34,842 nt of DNA from DAOTVS01 sp034436375 (GCA_034436375.1 DAOTVS010000194.1:1-34842), one strand, 5' to 3'. Positions 1 to 9,601 are shown, counted from the first letter of the stretch. Numbers and translations are program-made. Notes: a model not told the origin generated them from the letters alone.

Positions 1-386
1 TGCACGGTCAACTCTCCGCCACCCAAGGCCTGTGCGGCCTGCAGAATGGCCATGGTGATATCTGACCGGCGCTGCTCCGGCGATAGACCGGCGCGCAAAG
101 AGTCTTGAGCCAGGGCCAACGCGCGACCGATCAACTCCTCCCTCGCAGCCAGCAGCCGCTGCCGGGCGGCCACCTCGGCCATGGCCGTCATGCGGCGCCG
201 TTCCTGCTCCGCCTCACGCTGGGCCCTGGCGATAGCGGCCGCAATCTCCGCCGCCCGCTCCTGTTCGGTTTCATGCCGGATGCGAGCTGCTCGCTCGGTA
301 GCCACCTGTACCTTTTCCTGCGCGTTTCGCTCCGCATCGGCCAGGATCTCAGCGCCCAGGGCCTGCAGGCCCTCCGTGGCATCCAT
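1..386 (-). CDS. atpE: A/V-type ATPase subunit E, partial (C-terminus beyond left edge)
   Basis: This is the peripheral stalk subunit E of an A/V-type ATPase, which with subunit H/G ties the catalytic head to membrane subunit I. The ATG at 386 lies 6 nt after the stop of subunit F, and 128 codons are visible before the window ends. The visible part is almost entirely charged heptad-like helix rich in Glu, Arg, Ala and Gln (for example IRHETEQERAAEI), as expected for the N-terminal coiled coil. The globular C-terminal half is outside the window. Subunit identity rests on this helix plus its place after K and F. Subunits A, B and D are expected next, out of view. The start is set by spacing; the reading frame is open through the edge. 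Confidence 0.82.
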   Translation of the reverse strand, partial: MDATEGLQALGAEILADAERNAQEKVQVATERAARIRHETEQERAAEIAAAIARAQREAEQERRRMTAMAEVAARQRLLAAREELIGRALALAQDSLRAGLSPEQRRSDITMAILQAAQALGGGELTV

Positions 387-392
387 AGCGCC

Positions 393-692
393 CTACACCC
401 TGACGCCCAGAGCCTGGCGCAACACATCGCGCAAGGGGCTACGTGGGGCCCGCCCCTCACGCCCCGGGATCTCGTACATAAGCGGCAGGCCGCCCGTCCA
501 CTGCAGGTCCGGCAGCCGGCTGGCCAGCGCCGAGGTAATGAGGATCAAACCAATTTCGGGGTCACGGCGCACGGCCTCGAGCTTGATCATGGCCGCATCC
601 GGGTCATCTGTAGCGAAACCGGCCACCCCGGCCAGAGCAAAGCCCAGCACCGCATCGCGCTCGCCCATCACGAATAGCTTGCGCTCCATCAA
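393..692 (-). CDS. atpF: A/V-type ATPase subunit F
   Basis: This is the small central-rotor subunit F (99 aa, normal for the family), a Rossmann-like protein that binds subunit D and couples rotation to the head. The N-terminus reads as a first beta strand (KLFVMGERDAVLGFALAG), followed by the typical pattern of a variable helix and an ILITSALA strand. The start ATG overlaps the stop of subunit K by 4 nt (ATGA), so the two are translationally coupled. A second Met directly follows the first, so the start could be one codon later. Its position between K and E supports the call. Confidence 0.85.
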   Translation of the reverse strand: MMERKLFVMGERDAVLGFALAGVAGFATDDPDAAMIKLEAVRRDPEIGLILITSALASRLPDLQWTGGLPLMYEIPGREGRAPRSPLRDVLRQALGVRV

Positions 693-1126
693 ATACGCCC
701 CAGGATCAAGATAGAGATGATCACACCGTAGATGCCGATGCCCTCCGACAGCCCGACGACGACCAGGGCGCGGCCAAAGAGCTCGGGCCGCTCGGAGATC
801 GCGCCCAGGGTCGCTGCCCCCGTCACGGCCACCGCGTAGCCCGCCCCGATCGTCGCCAGGCCTGTCGCCAGCCCCGCCCCCAAAAAGGCCAACCCGGTAT
901 CACTTGCCTGCCCCAGTGCGGCAGTAGCCACACCGGCGTGGACCGGAGGCGCCAGAGAGAGCAGCAAGGCAAACAGGACCCCCAAGCCCACCAGGTTTAG
1001 CGCCAGGATTCCATACGCCGCCCGCCGGGGAAACCCCGGCCGGCGCCGGGCGTACAGTTCTAACAGGCCCAACAGCAGCACCAATATAGCCAGAATGACG
1101 CCCACGGGCATCAGCAGGGCTCTCAT
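689..1126 (-). CDS. atpK: A/V-type ATPase membrane rotor subunit K (c-ring) with N-terminal extension
   Basis: This is the rotor ring proteolipid that carries ions through the membrane. The protein is 145 aa from the ATG at 1126, preceded by GAGG at good distance; a longer reading from 1174 would run into subunit I. The C-terminal half is a classic glycine-rich hairpin: a helix at about 78-101 with GxGxG spacing, then a helix at about 117-143 with the ion-binding Glu128 in GLSEGIGIYG. Two further hydrophobic helices, at about 4-23 and 36-58, precede the hairpin, so four membrane helices are predicted although only the last carries an acidic ion site. I cannot decide between H+ and Na+; I do not see the Gln that helps bind Na+ in Enterococcus NtpK. 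Confidence 0.88.
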   Translation of the reverse strand: MRALLMPVGVILAILVLLLGLLELYARRRPGFPRRAAYGILALNLVGLGVLFALLLSLAPPVHAGVATAALGQASDTGLAFLGAGLATGLATIGAGYAVAVTGAATLGAISERPELFGRALVVVGLSEGIGIYGVIISILILGRI

Positions 1127-1139
1127 CACATTGGCCTCC

Positions 1140-3020
1140 TCAAGGCAGCTTGAAGGGACGAAAGGGGATGCCATTCCCCTCGTAGAATTTGCTAAAGAAC
1201 TCGTAATAGTTCAGGCGCAGCGCCTGGATGCCAGCCACCAGACCCTCCAGCGCGATGACCAGCACATTGCCGAGCACCAGGATAAGGGCCGGAGCCAGGG
1301 GGATATGGCTCAGGGCTGCGGCAAGGAACAGAAATACCGCGCCGATCCCCGCATGCGCAATGGCAAAAGCGCCCAGGCGGATGAACGAAATCGTGTTGCT
1401 CAGGTAGCGCAGGATCGCATCAAAAACCTCGATCCCCGATTCGAGAAACCCCAGAGGGCCCACACTGCGGCCCAAGACCTCGCCCAGATACATCAGGATG
1501 AGCGGCAGGCCAACCAGGGGGGCCACGGTGGGCAAGCTGATCGGTTGCTTGCCCAGGAAAGCGCGCGCCAGGATAATGCCGCCCCAATAGAACCAGAGGC
1601 CGGCCAAACCGAAGCGCCCCAGGGCCAGTCGGCGCCGGTCACGCACCCGCGCCGCTCCAATCACATTGAGCAGCACACCAGCCGTCACAATGATGATGCC
1701 AGCCACGATGGCGACTGACACGGCATAGGTCGGGTTCTCCAGCGGGCGGAACCACAGCGCAGGCACAACTGTTTCCGACAGAAAGAAGGAGCCATCGAGC
1801 AGGCCAAAAACCATGGCCGCCGCCCCACAGGCCGCCAACACCCAGCCTGCAATCTGCCGGCGCCAGGCCAGCCACAGGCCCGACAAGGCCAGGATGGCCC
1901 CCTGGCCCAAGTCGGCGAACATGAAACCAAACATCAGCACGAACAGCAGACCGGCCAAAGGCGTCGGGTCAAGCTCACGATAGTTGGGCACACCATAGGT
2001 TTCGATCAGGATCTGAAAAGGTCGGATGAAGGAGGGGTTGCGCAGCGCCGTCGGAGGTGTTTCCGGCGGTTGGTCGAATTCAGTCGCCACCCTGCCGCCC
2101 AGCAGCCGTCGCAGGCGCTCCGTGATCTGGCGCCGCCGTTGAGCGGGCAGCCAGCCCACAATCAGGCGGGTGCGCTCAGTGGTGCCGAAGAGCTTCCAGC
2201 CTTGCAGAGCGGCGCTGTTCAGCGTCAGTTGCCCCTGGATCTCCTCCAATTCGCCCTGCCACCGCTCTGCCAATTGGGCACGCCTGCGCGCCAACTCTGC
2301 CTCTGCCGCGGCCAGGGCCGCCTGCCGGTCACGCACCGTCGCCAGGGCCTCAGCCGCCGTTCCCGTCAGGTCCTCAGGAATGCTAGCCGGGCGAGCATAG
2401 GCGCTGGCCAGGGCGCGCTCGAGCACTTGGGCATGCGCCCGCGCCGTAAAAGCCAACACCAGCGTCTGCTCACGCCGGCGGCCCAGGGGCAGCAAGACAT
2501 GGGGAATGCGCTGCAGGCTACCCCGCAGGCGCTCCAGGTTGGCGCTCGGCACCAGGGCAGCCGCATAGTGTACGTAAGACAATGCACGGAGAGCCGTGAG
2601 ATCAACGTCCACGCGCGCCAGCAGCGCCAACTGCTCCGCGATCGGCGCCAGGCGCTCGGCATCGCTCTGCAGGGCTTCCTCACGCTGCCGGAGGTCCTCC
2701 ACCGCCCTCTCGCCGATGCGCAAGCGTTCCTCGACCGTCACACCCACGCCCTCCGGCGACAGCGGCGCCCCGGCAAGGGGAGCTCCGGCCAGGGTGATGC
2801 CCAGCGCATCGGCCACCCGCTCCACGCGCCTCTGGTCACCCTCATAGAGGCTGCTCAACCGCTGAGCCTCTACCCATTGCAAAGAGGAAGCCCAGGCGCC
2901 CAGGTCCTCGACGGGCAACAGTTGCACTGCCCCCAGTCGCCCCAACTCTGTTGTGGCCTGCTCCACATCGGTATCCAACACGGCAAACAGCCCGCGTATC
3001 ATAGGCGCCGGGGTCCACAT
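1140..3020 (-). CDS. atpI: A/V-type ATPase membrane subunit I (a-subunit)
   Basis: This is the static membrane subunit that forms the ion half-channels against the K ring and anchors the peripheral stalks. At 626 aa it has family length. Residues 1 to about 330 are the cytoplasmic arm with long coiled-coil stretches (for example the Ala/Arg/Glu-rich run around 230-260). From about 350 on it is strongly hydrophobic with 7-8 predicted membrane spans, including the conserved sequence SNTISFIRLGAFAIAHAG near the C-terminus, with the Arg expected to face the rotor Glu. The ATG directly abuts the TAG of subunit C with no gap. The gene ends 13 nt before subunit K starts, and the Shine-Dalgarno sequence of K overlaps the end of this gene. 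Confidence 0.93.
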   Translation of the reverse strand: MWTPAPMIRGLFAVLDTDVEQATTELGRLGAVQLLPVEDLGAWASSLQWVEAQRLSSLYEGDQRRVERVADALGITLAGAPLAGAPLSPEGVGVTVEERLRIGERAVEDLRQREEALQSDAERLAPIAEQLALLARVDVDLTALRALSYVHYAAALVPSANLERLRGSLQRIPHVLLPLGRRREQTLVLAFTARAHAQVLERALASAYARPASIPEDLTGTAAEALATVRDRQAALAAAEAELARRRAQLAERWQGELEEIQGQLTLNSAALQGWKLFGTTERTRLIVGWLPAQRRRQITERLRRLLGGRVATEFDQPPETPPTALRNPSFIRPFQILIETYGVPNYRELDPTPLAGLLFVLMFGFMFADLGQGAILALSGLWLAWRRQIAGWVLAACGAAAMVFGLLDGSFFLSETVVPALWFRPLENPTYAVSVAIVAGIIIVTAGVLLNVIGAARVRDRRRLALGRFGLAGLWFYWGGIILARAFLGKQPISLPTVAPLVGLPLILMYLGEVLGRSVGPLGFLESGIEVFDAILRYLSNTISFIRLGAFAIAHAGIGAVFLFLAAALSHIPLAPALILVLGNVLVIALEGLVAGIQALRLNYYEFFSKFYEGNGIPFRPFKLP

Positions 3021-4073
3021 CTAGGCCTCACCCCATAGGAAAGTCTCGATCTCTTCCGGCCCGCGCCCGCTCTGTTTCCCCTCTAGAATAGCCCGGATAT
3101 CGTGCACTTCAGCCTCTTTGAGGGCAAGAAAGCCCAGGATGGCCCCTACACGAAAGGGATACCCACCCATGGCGCGCCGTGCGGTCCCCCACAACCAGTG
3201 CCGCAGGGCCACTTCGAGTCGCCAGGGGGCCTCTTCCCCTGCCAACGGCAAGAGCAACGAACGGTAAGGCTCGGGCAAGGCGGCAATCGCCTCACGCAGG
3301 TCCGCCGCGTCGGCGACCCGGCGCACCGTGTCATCCCTGACCCGGTAACCCGCGGGCAGTGTATAGTTGAATATCTCTTCCGGCGAGAGGTGGTAGAGAG
3401 CCTTGTAGCGCAACATCCACTCCACGTTGATCACATCGTAACGCATGCCCAGCAACTCCGCTGCTTCGATCCGGTCCCTGCCCGGCAGCGCGCCCATCGT
3501 GGACCACAGGCGACGGTAATAATCGAGGTCCAGGGCCACCTCAATGACAAAAAGGGTGCCCTCGCGCCGGTAGCGATCCAGCGCATTGCGCAGCACTCCC
3601 GCATAGGGTAAGCCGTCGAGGGCAGCAACAGCGTCCCCGATCGCCGGCGCCGCCAGCAATGCGGCGATGGGCAGGCGTTCGTAGCGGCCGAGGGGCACCA
3701 ACAAAGACCTAATCTCCTCATCGGGTACAGCCGTCGCCAGGCCGCGCAGAATGACCTGCAGGTTATCCACCTCAAACCGGCGCAACATCTCGAGCACCAG
3801 CTCATAGAGCCCGCCAGCCAGGGCCCAGAGCAGGCGCTCGTAGGCATCCACCAGGCCCCGCTGAAGCGCCTTTTCCAGGAGGAAGAGGTTGCTCAGCCCT
3901 GCCACACCCTCACCCAGGTAGCGCCTATAGACGGTACCCGTCAGTTGATGGACAGCATCGTCGAACGTGGCAGCCACGATTAGCGAGCGTTTTTCCTCCC
4001 GCGAGAGCAATTCCGCCGCCAGTGCGCGCACTTTGGCGTTTGGCGCCGCCAGCCGAGTGACGCGCGTGCTCAC
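3021..4073 (-). CDS. atpC: A/V-type ATPase subunit C (AC39/d-type)
   Basis: This is the socket subunit that connects the central stalk to the membrane rotor. From the GTG at 4073 it is 350 aa, the normal size, and the GTG overlaps the TGA of the upstream H-type gene in a 4-nt GTGA junction, with AAGGA upstream. An in-frame ATG at 4139 would add 22 residues overlapping the upstream gene and is unlikely. The protein is helical throughout with three repeated helical bundles. Recognisable family features include an RYLGEGVAGLSNLFLLEKAL-like segment near residue 60 and a C-terminal FRVGAILGFLALKEAEV stretch followed by IRAILEGK, the typical end of V-ATPase C/AC39 proteins. Confidence 0.88.
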   Translation of the reverse strand: MSTRVTRLAAPNAKVRALAAELLSREEKRSLIVAATFDDAVHQLTGTVYRRYLGEGVAGLSNLFLLEKALQRGLVDAYERLLWALAGGLYELVLEMLRRFEVDNLQVILRGLATAVPDEEIRSLLVPLGRYERLPIAALLAAPAIGDAVAALDGLPYAGVLRNALDRYRREGTLFVIEVALDLDYYRRLWSTMGALPGRDRIEAAELLGMRYDVINVEWMLRYKALYHLSPEEIFNYTLPAGYRVRDDTVRRVADAADLREAIAALPEPYRSLLLPLAGEEAPWRLEVALRHWLWGTARRAMGGYPFRVGAILGFLALKEAEVHDIRAILEGKQSGRGPEEIETFLWGEA

Positions 4074-4444
4074 AGGCGTCCTTCGGGTGCGCCCAGGCTC
4101 ACCGCCTGCTCTTCCGGAGGCATGACCGTCGCCGGCCACTGCAGGATCGTCGCCACAATGTGCTGCGCCGCAGCGGCCAGATGCGAGGCCGCCCCCTCCG
4201 CCAGGAGCCGGGACTGTTCCTCCGCCTGTGCCAGGATCCTTGCGCGCTCGTGCTCGGCCTCCTGCGCCGCGGCGACGATGATGCGCCGGGCTTCCTGTTC
4301 AGCATCGGCTTGGGCCTGGCGCTGCAGGGCCGTTCTCTGCCCTTCCGCTTCCGCCATGATCTCCTGCGAGCGCCGCTCGGCCGCCGTCACGATTGCGCGG
4401 GCTTGCTCCTCGATCGCCAGGATCGAGCGCAGCAACTGCTCCAT
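4070..4444 (-). CDS. A/V-type ATPase subunit H/G (peripheral stalk coiled coil)
   Basis: This 124-aa protein is nearly all coiled coil (residues 5-105 rich in Ala, Glu, Gln and Arg), which is the look of the AhaH/NtpG-type subunit that pairs with subunit E in the peripheral stalks. The ATG at 4444 has GGAG five bases upstream; a GTG six bases earlier is in frame but sits closer to that site. It is the first gene of the minus-strand ATPase operon, and its stop overlaps the start of subunit C. Coiled-coil proteins give weak sequence identity, so the call relies on operon position. Confidence 0.75.
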   Translation of the reverse strand: MEQLLRSILAIEEQARAIVTAAERRSQEIMAEAEGQRTALQRQAQADAEQEARRIIVAAAQEAEHERARILAQAEEQSRLLAEGAASHLAAAAQHIVATILQWPATVMPPEEQAVSLGAPEGRL

Positions 4445-4677
4445 GCCCACTCCATATAATTAGAGGTGGTTAGGCAAGGCATCCCCGGCAAATTCTATGC
4501 CAGGGTAGGATGCGATCTTTACGATGGCCGGAAGTGTGCCAGGGGTACCTGTCCCATGCCTGGGGCATATAGTCCCCCTGCAAAAGAGCTATTGTCCACC
4601 CGACTCTTGTATGTTATAATGTGCTTACCTTGATGGAAATGTATTGATTATGTGTTGATGACGAAAGGGGGCTACCC
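4445..4677. other. Divergent intergenic region between the ATPase operon and the sigma factor gene
   Basis: This 233-nt spacer must carry promoters for both directions. The plus-strand promoter is clear (listed separately). For the ATPase operon I see only a TAGAAT hexamer on the minus strand (4492-4497) without a convincing -35 partner. An imperfect hairpin can form from 4480-4490 with 4498-4513 (GCATCC/GGATGC outer stem, GGCA/TGCC inner stem); it would sit in the ATPase leader RNA. No coding potential is visible. Confidence 0.45.
4592..4620 (+). promoter_or_regulatory. Sigma-70-type promoter of the sigma factor gene
   Basis: TTGTCC at 4592-4597 and a perfect TATAAT at 4615-4620 are separated by 17 nt, the optimal housekeeping spacing. 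Transcription would start near 4627, giving a leader of about 50 nt to the ATG at 4678. Confidence 0.75.
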
Positions 4678-5727
4678 ATGGGCGACGAGACTCGACGGAT
4701 GGCCATCACCGTTAGGGAGCAGCCGAAGGCAGGCAGCATCGCCCGGAAGCGTGGGGCGCCCCCCAGTTATCGACGCATCCCTCGCCCGCATGCGGCGCGC
4801 CGGGATCCAGGAGAGGCAGCCGGTGATGATTGCATGGCCCTCTACCTGGGCGAGATCAGCCGCATCCCCCTGATCTCTGCACGCGAAGAACGGCGCCTGG
4901 CCCGTCTGGCTGAGCGGGGCCGGCGCGCTCAGCGCCGCCTCGAAAACGGTCCCGAGCTCACCGCTGAAGGGCGGGCCAGCCTGATGCGGCGCGCCGAAGA
5001 GGGGCAGCAGGCCCGCCAACAACTGATCAGTGCCAACTTTCGCCTGGTCGTGAGCGTGGCCAAGCGCTATGCCGGGCTCGGCGTCTCCCTCCCCGATCTG
5101 ATCCAAGAGGGGAACATCGGGCTCATCCGGGCAGTAGAAAAGTTCGATTATCGCAAAGGCTTCAAGCTGAGCACCTACGCCACCTGGTGGATCCGCCAGG
5201 CCGTCACGCGTGCCGTCGCCGAGCAGGGCCGCATGATACGCCTCCCCATTCATAGCTGCGAGCGCATCAGCCAGATCACTCGAGCAACGCGCGACCTCAT
5301 ACAAGAGCTGGGCCGCGAGCCTGATGCGAAAGAGGTGGCAGGGCGACTGGGCATCACCATCAACCGCGTGGAAAGCATCCTGAGCCAATCCCAGCAGATG
5401 CTCTCGCTGGATATGCCCGTCGGCGAGGACCACGACGGCCGCCTGGGCGATTTCGTGGAAGATGAATCGGCGCGAGTGCCCTCCGACAACACGTGGGCCG
5501 CTCTTCTGGAACAGCAGATGCGGGATCTGTTGACGGCCCTCAGCCCGCGCGAGGACCGGATCCTGCAGATGCGCTACGGCTTGCGCGACGGTCACGCCTA
5601 TACCCTCGACGAGGTCGGCAGCCGCTTTGGCCTGACGCGCGAGCGGATCCGGCAGATCGAGGCGCAGGCCCTCGACAAGCTGAGGCAGCCTGCGCGCAGC
5701 GGCAAGCTGGTTGACTATTTGGGTTGA
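4678..5727 (+). CDS. RpoD/SigA-family RNA polymerase sigma factor
   Basis: This is a primary-type sigma factor of 349 aa that directs RNA polymerase to -10/-35 promoters. Region 1.2 starts near residue 50 (LYLGEISRIPLISAREE). Region 2.1-2.2 (NFRLVVSVAKRYAG, then LPDLIQEGNIGL) binds core polymerase. Region 2.3-2.4 (FKLSTYATWWIRQAVTRAV) melts and reads the -10 element, region 3 begins at RMIRLPIHSCERI, and the region 4.2 helix-turn-helix (TLDEVGSRFGLTRERIRQIE) reads the -35. The acidic region 1.1 of full-length RpoD is missing; instead there is a basic, proline-rich N-terminus. It may therefore be either the main sigma factor of this lineage or a group 2 relative. AAAGGGGG precedes the ATG. It is monocistronic, with its own promoter and terminator. 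Confidence 0.93.
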   Translation: MGDETRRMAITVREQPKAGSIARKRGAPPSYRRIPRPHAARRDPGEAAGDDCMALYLGEISRIPLISAREERRLARLAERGRRAQRRLENGPELTAEGRASLMRRAEEGQQARQQLISANFRLVVSVAKRYAGLGVSLPDLIQEGNIGLIRAVEKFDYRKGFKLSTYATWWIRQAVTRAVAEQGRMIRLPIHSCERISQITRATRDLIQELGREPDAKEVAGRLGITINRVESILSQSQQMLSLDMPVGEDHDGRLGDFVEDESARVPSDNTWAALLEQQMRDLLTALSPREDRILQMRYGLRDGHAYTLDEVGSRFGLTRERIRQIEAQALDKLRQPARSGKLVDYLG

Positions 5728-5769
5728 GCCTACCGCTCGTTTGCCCAAAGTGCAGAGGTACTGTAGAAT

Positions 5770-5805
5770 CGAGAGCGCTGAGAGGATCGTCTCTCAGCGC
5801 TCTCG
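5770..5805 (+). terminator. Hairpin terminator after the sigma factor gene
   Basis: A perfect 15-bp stem (5770-5784 with 5791-5805, arms reading CGAGAGCGCTGAGAG) closes a 6-nt loop 42 nt after the sigma factor stop. No T-run follows, so it may act with a factor or simply stabilise the 3' end. Confidence 0.65.
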
Positions 5806-6017
5806 CTGTCCTGAACAGAGACTAGCACCTCACGCGGGGCCGCGGAGGATGGTGCGTGACTGCAGGCAAACGCTGATGAATGCCGATCGGGCAAGTCTCC
5901 TAGACTTGTGTCTTCCAGAGCATCCGCGTCTCTCTGCGGTTTCCTTCCCCATCATCCCCGCACCTCCGCGTGAGGCCCGTTTTCATGAGCCGCTCAATGC
6001 AAGGAGGACACCACGCC
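5806..6017. other. Intergenic region upstream of fchA
   Basis: No gene or convincing sigma-70 promoter is seen. It holds 10-nt inverted arms CCTCACGCGG (5828-5837) and CCGCGTGAGG (5966-5975), a small hairpin CAAGTCT/AGACTTG (5892-5898, 5902-5908), and the semi-palindrome AGACTTGTGTCTT (5902-5914), which also occurs upstream of acsD at 14782-14794. Confidence 0.4.
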
Positions 6018-6650
6018 ATGTTCACTGATCTGACTGTGAACCAGTTTCTCGATGCGCTCGCTTCGAAAGAGCCCGTACCCGGGGGCGGCAGTGGAGCGGC
6101 GCTCGCCGGTGCGCTGGGGGCATCTCTCGTCAGCATGGTCTGCAACCTGACCATCGGCAAGAAAGGCTATGAAGCTGTCGACCAGGCCATGCAGGACCTT
6201 CTCCGGCGCTCCGAGGCCATCCGCGCCGAGCTGCCGCGCTTGCTCGAAGCCGACACCCAGGCCTATGGCCAGGTCATGGCCGCCTACCGTATGCCGCGCG
6301 CTACTGAGGAGGATAAGCGGGCGCGTGAAGCGTTGCTGCAGGAACGCTTCAAGAAGGCAGCTACCGTGCCGCTGCAGATTGCCGAGCGCTGCGCCGAGGT
6401 CGTCAACCTGGCCCTGCCCGCCGCCCAAATGGGCAACAAGTGGGCCGTCAGCGACGCCGGGGTAGGCGCCCTCCTGGCGGAAGCCAGCCTGCGCTCAGCC
6501 CTGCTCAACGTCGAGATCAACCTGGCATCCATCTCCGATGCCGCCTTTGCGGCCGATATGCGCCGCCGCATGGCAGAGATCACCACTCAGGCCACCGCGA
6601 CCAAGGATCAGGTGCTCGAGATCGTGCACAAGACGATCAGCGGTAGCTGA
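6018..6650 (+). CDS. fchA: Methenyl-tetrahydrofolate cyclohydrolase (FchA, cyclodeaminase family)
   Basis: FchA interconverts 10-formyl-THF and 5,10-methenyl-THF in the methyl branch of the Wood-Ljungdahl pathway. The 210-aa protein matches the formiminotransferase-cyclodeaminase C-terminal family in length. It has the hallmark N-terminal glycine loop (KEPVPGGGSGAALAGALG, about residues 15-32), the VCNLTIGKKGY segment after it, and the C-terminal NLASISDAAFAADM helix. The ATG at 6018 is chosen because AAGGAGG lies 10 nt upstream; in-frame starts from 5970 lack a comparable site. folD follows after 26 nt, so both are likely on one transcript. That FolD lacks its own cyclohydrolase lysine makes this gene functionally necessary. 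Confidence 0.92.
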   Translation: MFTDLTVNQFLDALASKEPVPGGGSGAALAGALGASLVSMVCNLTIGKKGYEAVDQAMQDLLRRSEAIRAELPRLLEADTQAYGQVMAAYRMPRATEEDKRAREALLQERFKKAATVPLQIAERCAEVVNLALPAAQMGNKWAVSDAGVGALLAEASLRSALLNVEINLASISDAAFAADMRRRMAEITTQATATKDQVLEIVHKTISGS

Positions 6651-6676
6651 TCGGTTGATGAAAGGAAGGCACCCCT

Positions 6677-7540
6677 ATGACTGCCAAGATTCTGGATGGC
6701 AAAGAACTCGCCAAGATGATGCGCACCGAGGTCCAGCAGACTGTGGCCGATTTCAGGGCCCGCTGGGGCGTAGCGCCTGCCCTGACGGTGGTGCGCGCTG
6801 GTGAAGACCCCGCCTCGGTCAGCTATGCCCGCGCCATCGCCAAGGCCTTTGAGGCGGCCGGCTTGACCTTCAACCTCCGCACCTTGCCCGAAACGGCCTC
6901 CCAGGCGGAAATTGTGGACCTGGTCGCCGGCCTCAGCGCCGACCCGGCAGTGCACGGCATCATGGTGCAGGAACCCCTGCCCAAGGGCGTCGACGGCGCG
7001 GCCGTTGTAGCCGCCCTCGCGCCTGCCAAGGACGTTGACGGCGTGCACCCTGAGAACGCCGGCCGCCTGCTGCAGGGTGAGGGCGACTATTTCGTGCCTG
7101 CTACTCCTGCTGGCGGCATGGAGATCCTGCGCCGCAACCAGGTGAACCTCAAGGGCGCCCGCGCTGTCGTGGTGGGCCGCTCTAACATCGTCGGCAAGCC
7201 CATGGCCTGCCTGCTCCTCCACCAGCATGCCACGGTCACCATCTGTCATTCGCGCACCATCGACCTGGGCGCCATCACCCGTGAGGCCGATATCCTGGTT
7301 GCGGCTGTCGGCAAGGCCCGCATCATCCAAGGCGACATGGTCAAGCCCGGCGCCACGGTGATCGACTTTGGCGTCAATTTCGACAATGGCGTCATGGTCG
7401 GCGACGTCGATTTCGAGAGCGCCTCTGCCGTCGCCGGCGCCATCACCCCGGTCCCCGGCGGCACCGGCCCCATGACCAACGTCATGCTCATGCTGAACAC
7501 GATCACAGCTGCCGATCGGCAACTCACCGCCCGCCGCTGA
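6677..7540 (+). CDS. folD: Methylene-tetrahydrofolate dehydrogenase FolD (cyclohydrolase lysine replaced)
   Basis: FolD oxidises or reduces 5,10-methylene-THF/5,10-methenyl-THF with NAD(P). At 287 aa it has normal length. Visible family motifs are Tyr50 in the substrate pocket, Gln in GIMVQEPLP (around residue 98), KDVDGVHP, the nucleotide-binding GRSNIVGKP, and the C-terminal PVPGGTGPMT. The position equal to E. coli Lys54 (human Lys56), required for cyclohydrolase activity, is Ile54 in the string SYARAIAKA. From family knowledge, loss of this Lys removes cyclohydrolase but can leave dehydrogenase activity, so the enzyme is probably monofunctional and depends on FchA encoded 26 nt upstream. 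GAAAGGAAGG precedes the ATG. Confidence 0.95.
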   Translation: MTAKILDGKELAKMMRTEVQQTVADFRARWGVAPALTVVRAGEDPASVSYARAIAKAFEAAGLTFNLRTLPETASQAEIVDLVAGLSADPAVHGIMVQEPLPKGVDGAAVVAALAPAKDVDGVHPENAGRLLQGEGDYFVPATPAGGMEILRRNQVNLKGARAVVVGRSNIVGKPMACLLLHQHATVTICHSRTIDLGAITREADILVAAVGKARIIQGDMVKPGATVIDFGVNFDNGVMVGDVDFESASAVAGAITPVPGGTGPMTNVMLMLNTITAADRQLTARR

Positions 7541-7589
7541 CCAGGTGCAGCATCATGCAATGCGTATCATTTGGACTATTCTCGCATCC

Positions 7590-7619
7590 TTGACAACAAA
7601 CCTTAAACTGTGGTACCAT
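7590..7619 (+). promoter_or_regulatory. Sigma-70-type promoter of fhs
   Basis: A consensus TTGACA (7590-7595) is followed after 18 nt by TACCAT (7614-7619). It lies in the 195-nt gap between folD and fhs, so fhs can be expressed separately from fchA-folD. Confidence 0.6.
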
Positions 7620-7626
7620 AACGCCA

Positions 7627-7640
7627 GTGACGCCAGTCAC
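7627..7640. promoter_or_regulatory. CRP-like palindrome overlapping the predicted fhs start of transcription
   Basis: GTGAC-GCCA-GTCAC is a perfect palindrome that also reads as GTGA-N6-TCAC, the half-site pattern of CRP-family regulators. It begins 7 nt after the -10 hexamer, where a bound protein would be expected to repress. No candidate regulator gene is in the window. Confidence 0.4.
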
Positions 7641-7735
7641 CGTGTTCCTACGCCGCTGCGCTCCATCTCCAACAGGGCCGGCCGGCGCCTGTAATGTTTC
7701 ACAAACCATGCTGTGTTCCGCATCAGGAGGCACCC

Positions 7736-9475
<1,740 letters not shown>

Positions 9476-9493
9476 GACCCTTATGACGAGAAA

Positions 9494-9532
9494 GGCAGAC
9501 CTGACAGGCCTCAGAGACCTGTCAGGTCTGCC
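9494..9532 (+). terminator. Hairpin terminator after fhs
   Basis: A perfect 15-bp stem (9494-9508 with 9518-9532, arm GGCAGACCTGACAGG) with a 9-nt loop begins 19 nt after the fhs stop. There is no T-tract. The arm itself contains the near-palindrome ACCTGACAGG, so it may also be a dispersed repeat; one copy is seen in this window. Confidence 0.6.
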
Positions 9533-9601
9533 CTCACCCTAATACGCTTGTCAGTTCGTTCGGTTGGGCGGCCAAACAAGACTATGTAGCTCCCGTTGTA
9601 C

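Noticed and set aside
4074..4139. Longer start of ATPase subunit C at an ATG at 4139
   Set aside because: It would overlap the upstream H-type gene by 70 nt; the GTG at 4073 forms the usual 4-nt overlap and has AAGGA upstream.
5828..5975. CCTCACGCGG/CCGCGTGAGG arms 128 nt apart upstream of fchA considered as a mobile element
   Set aside because: The arms are only 10 bp, there is no target duplication or coding content, and GC-rich sequence gives such matches by chance.
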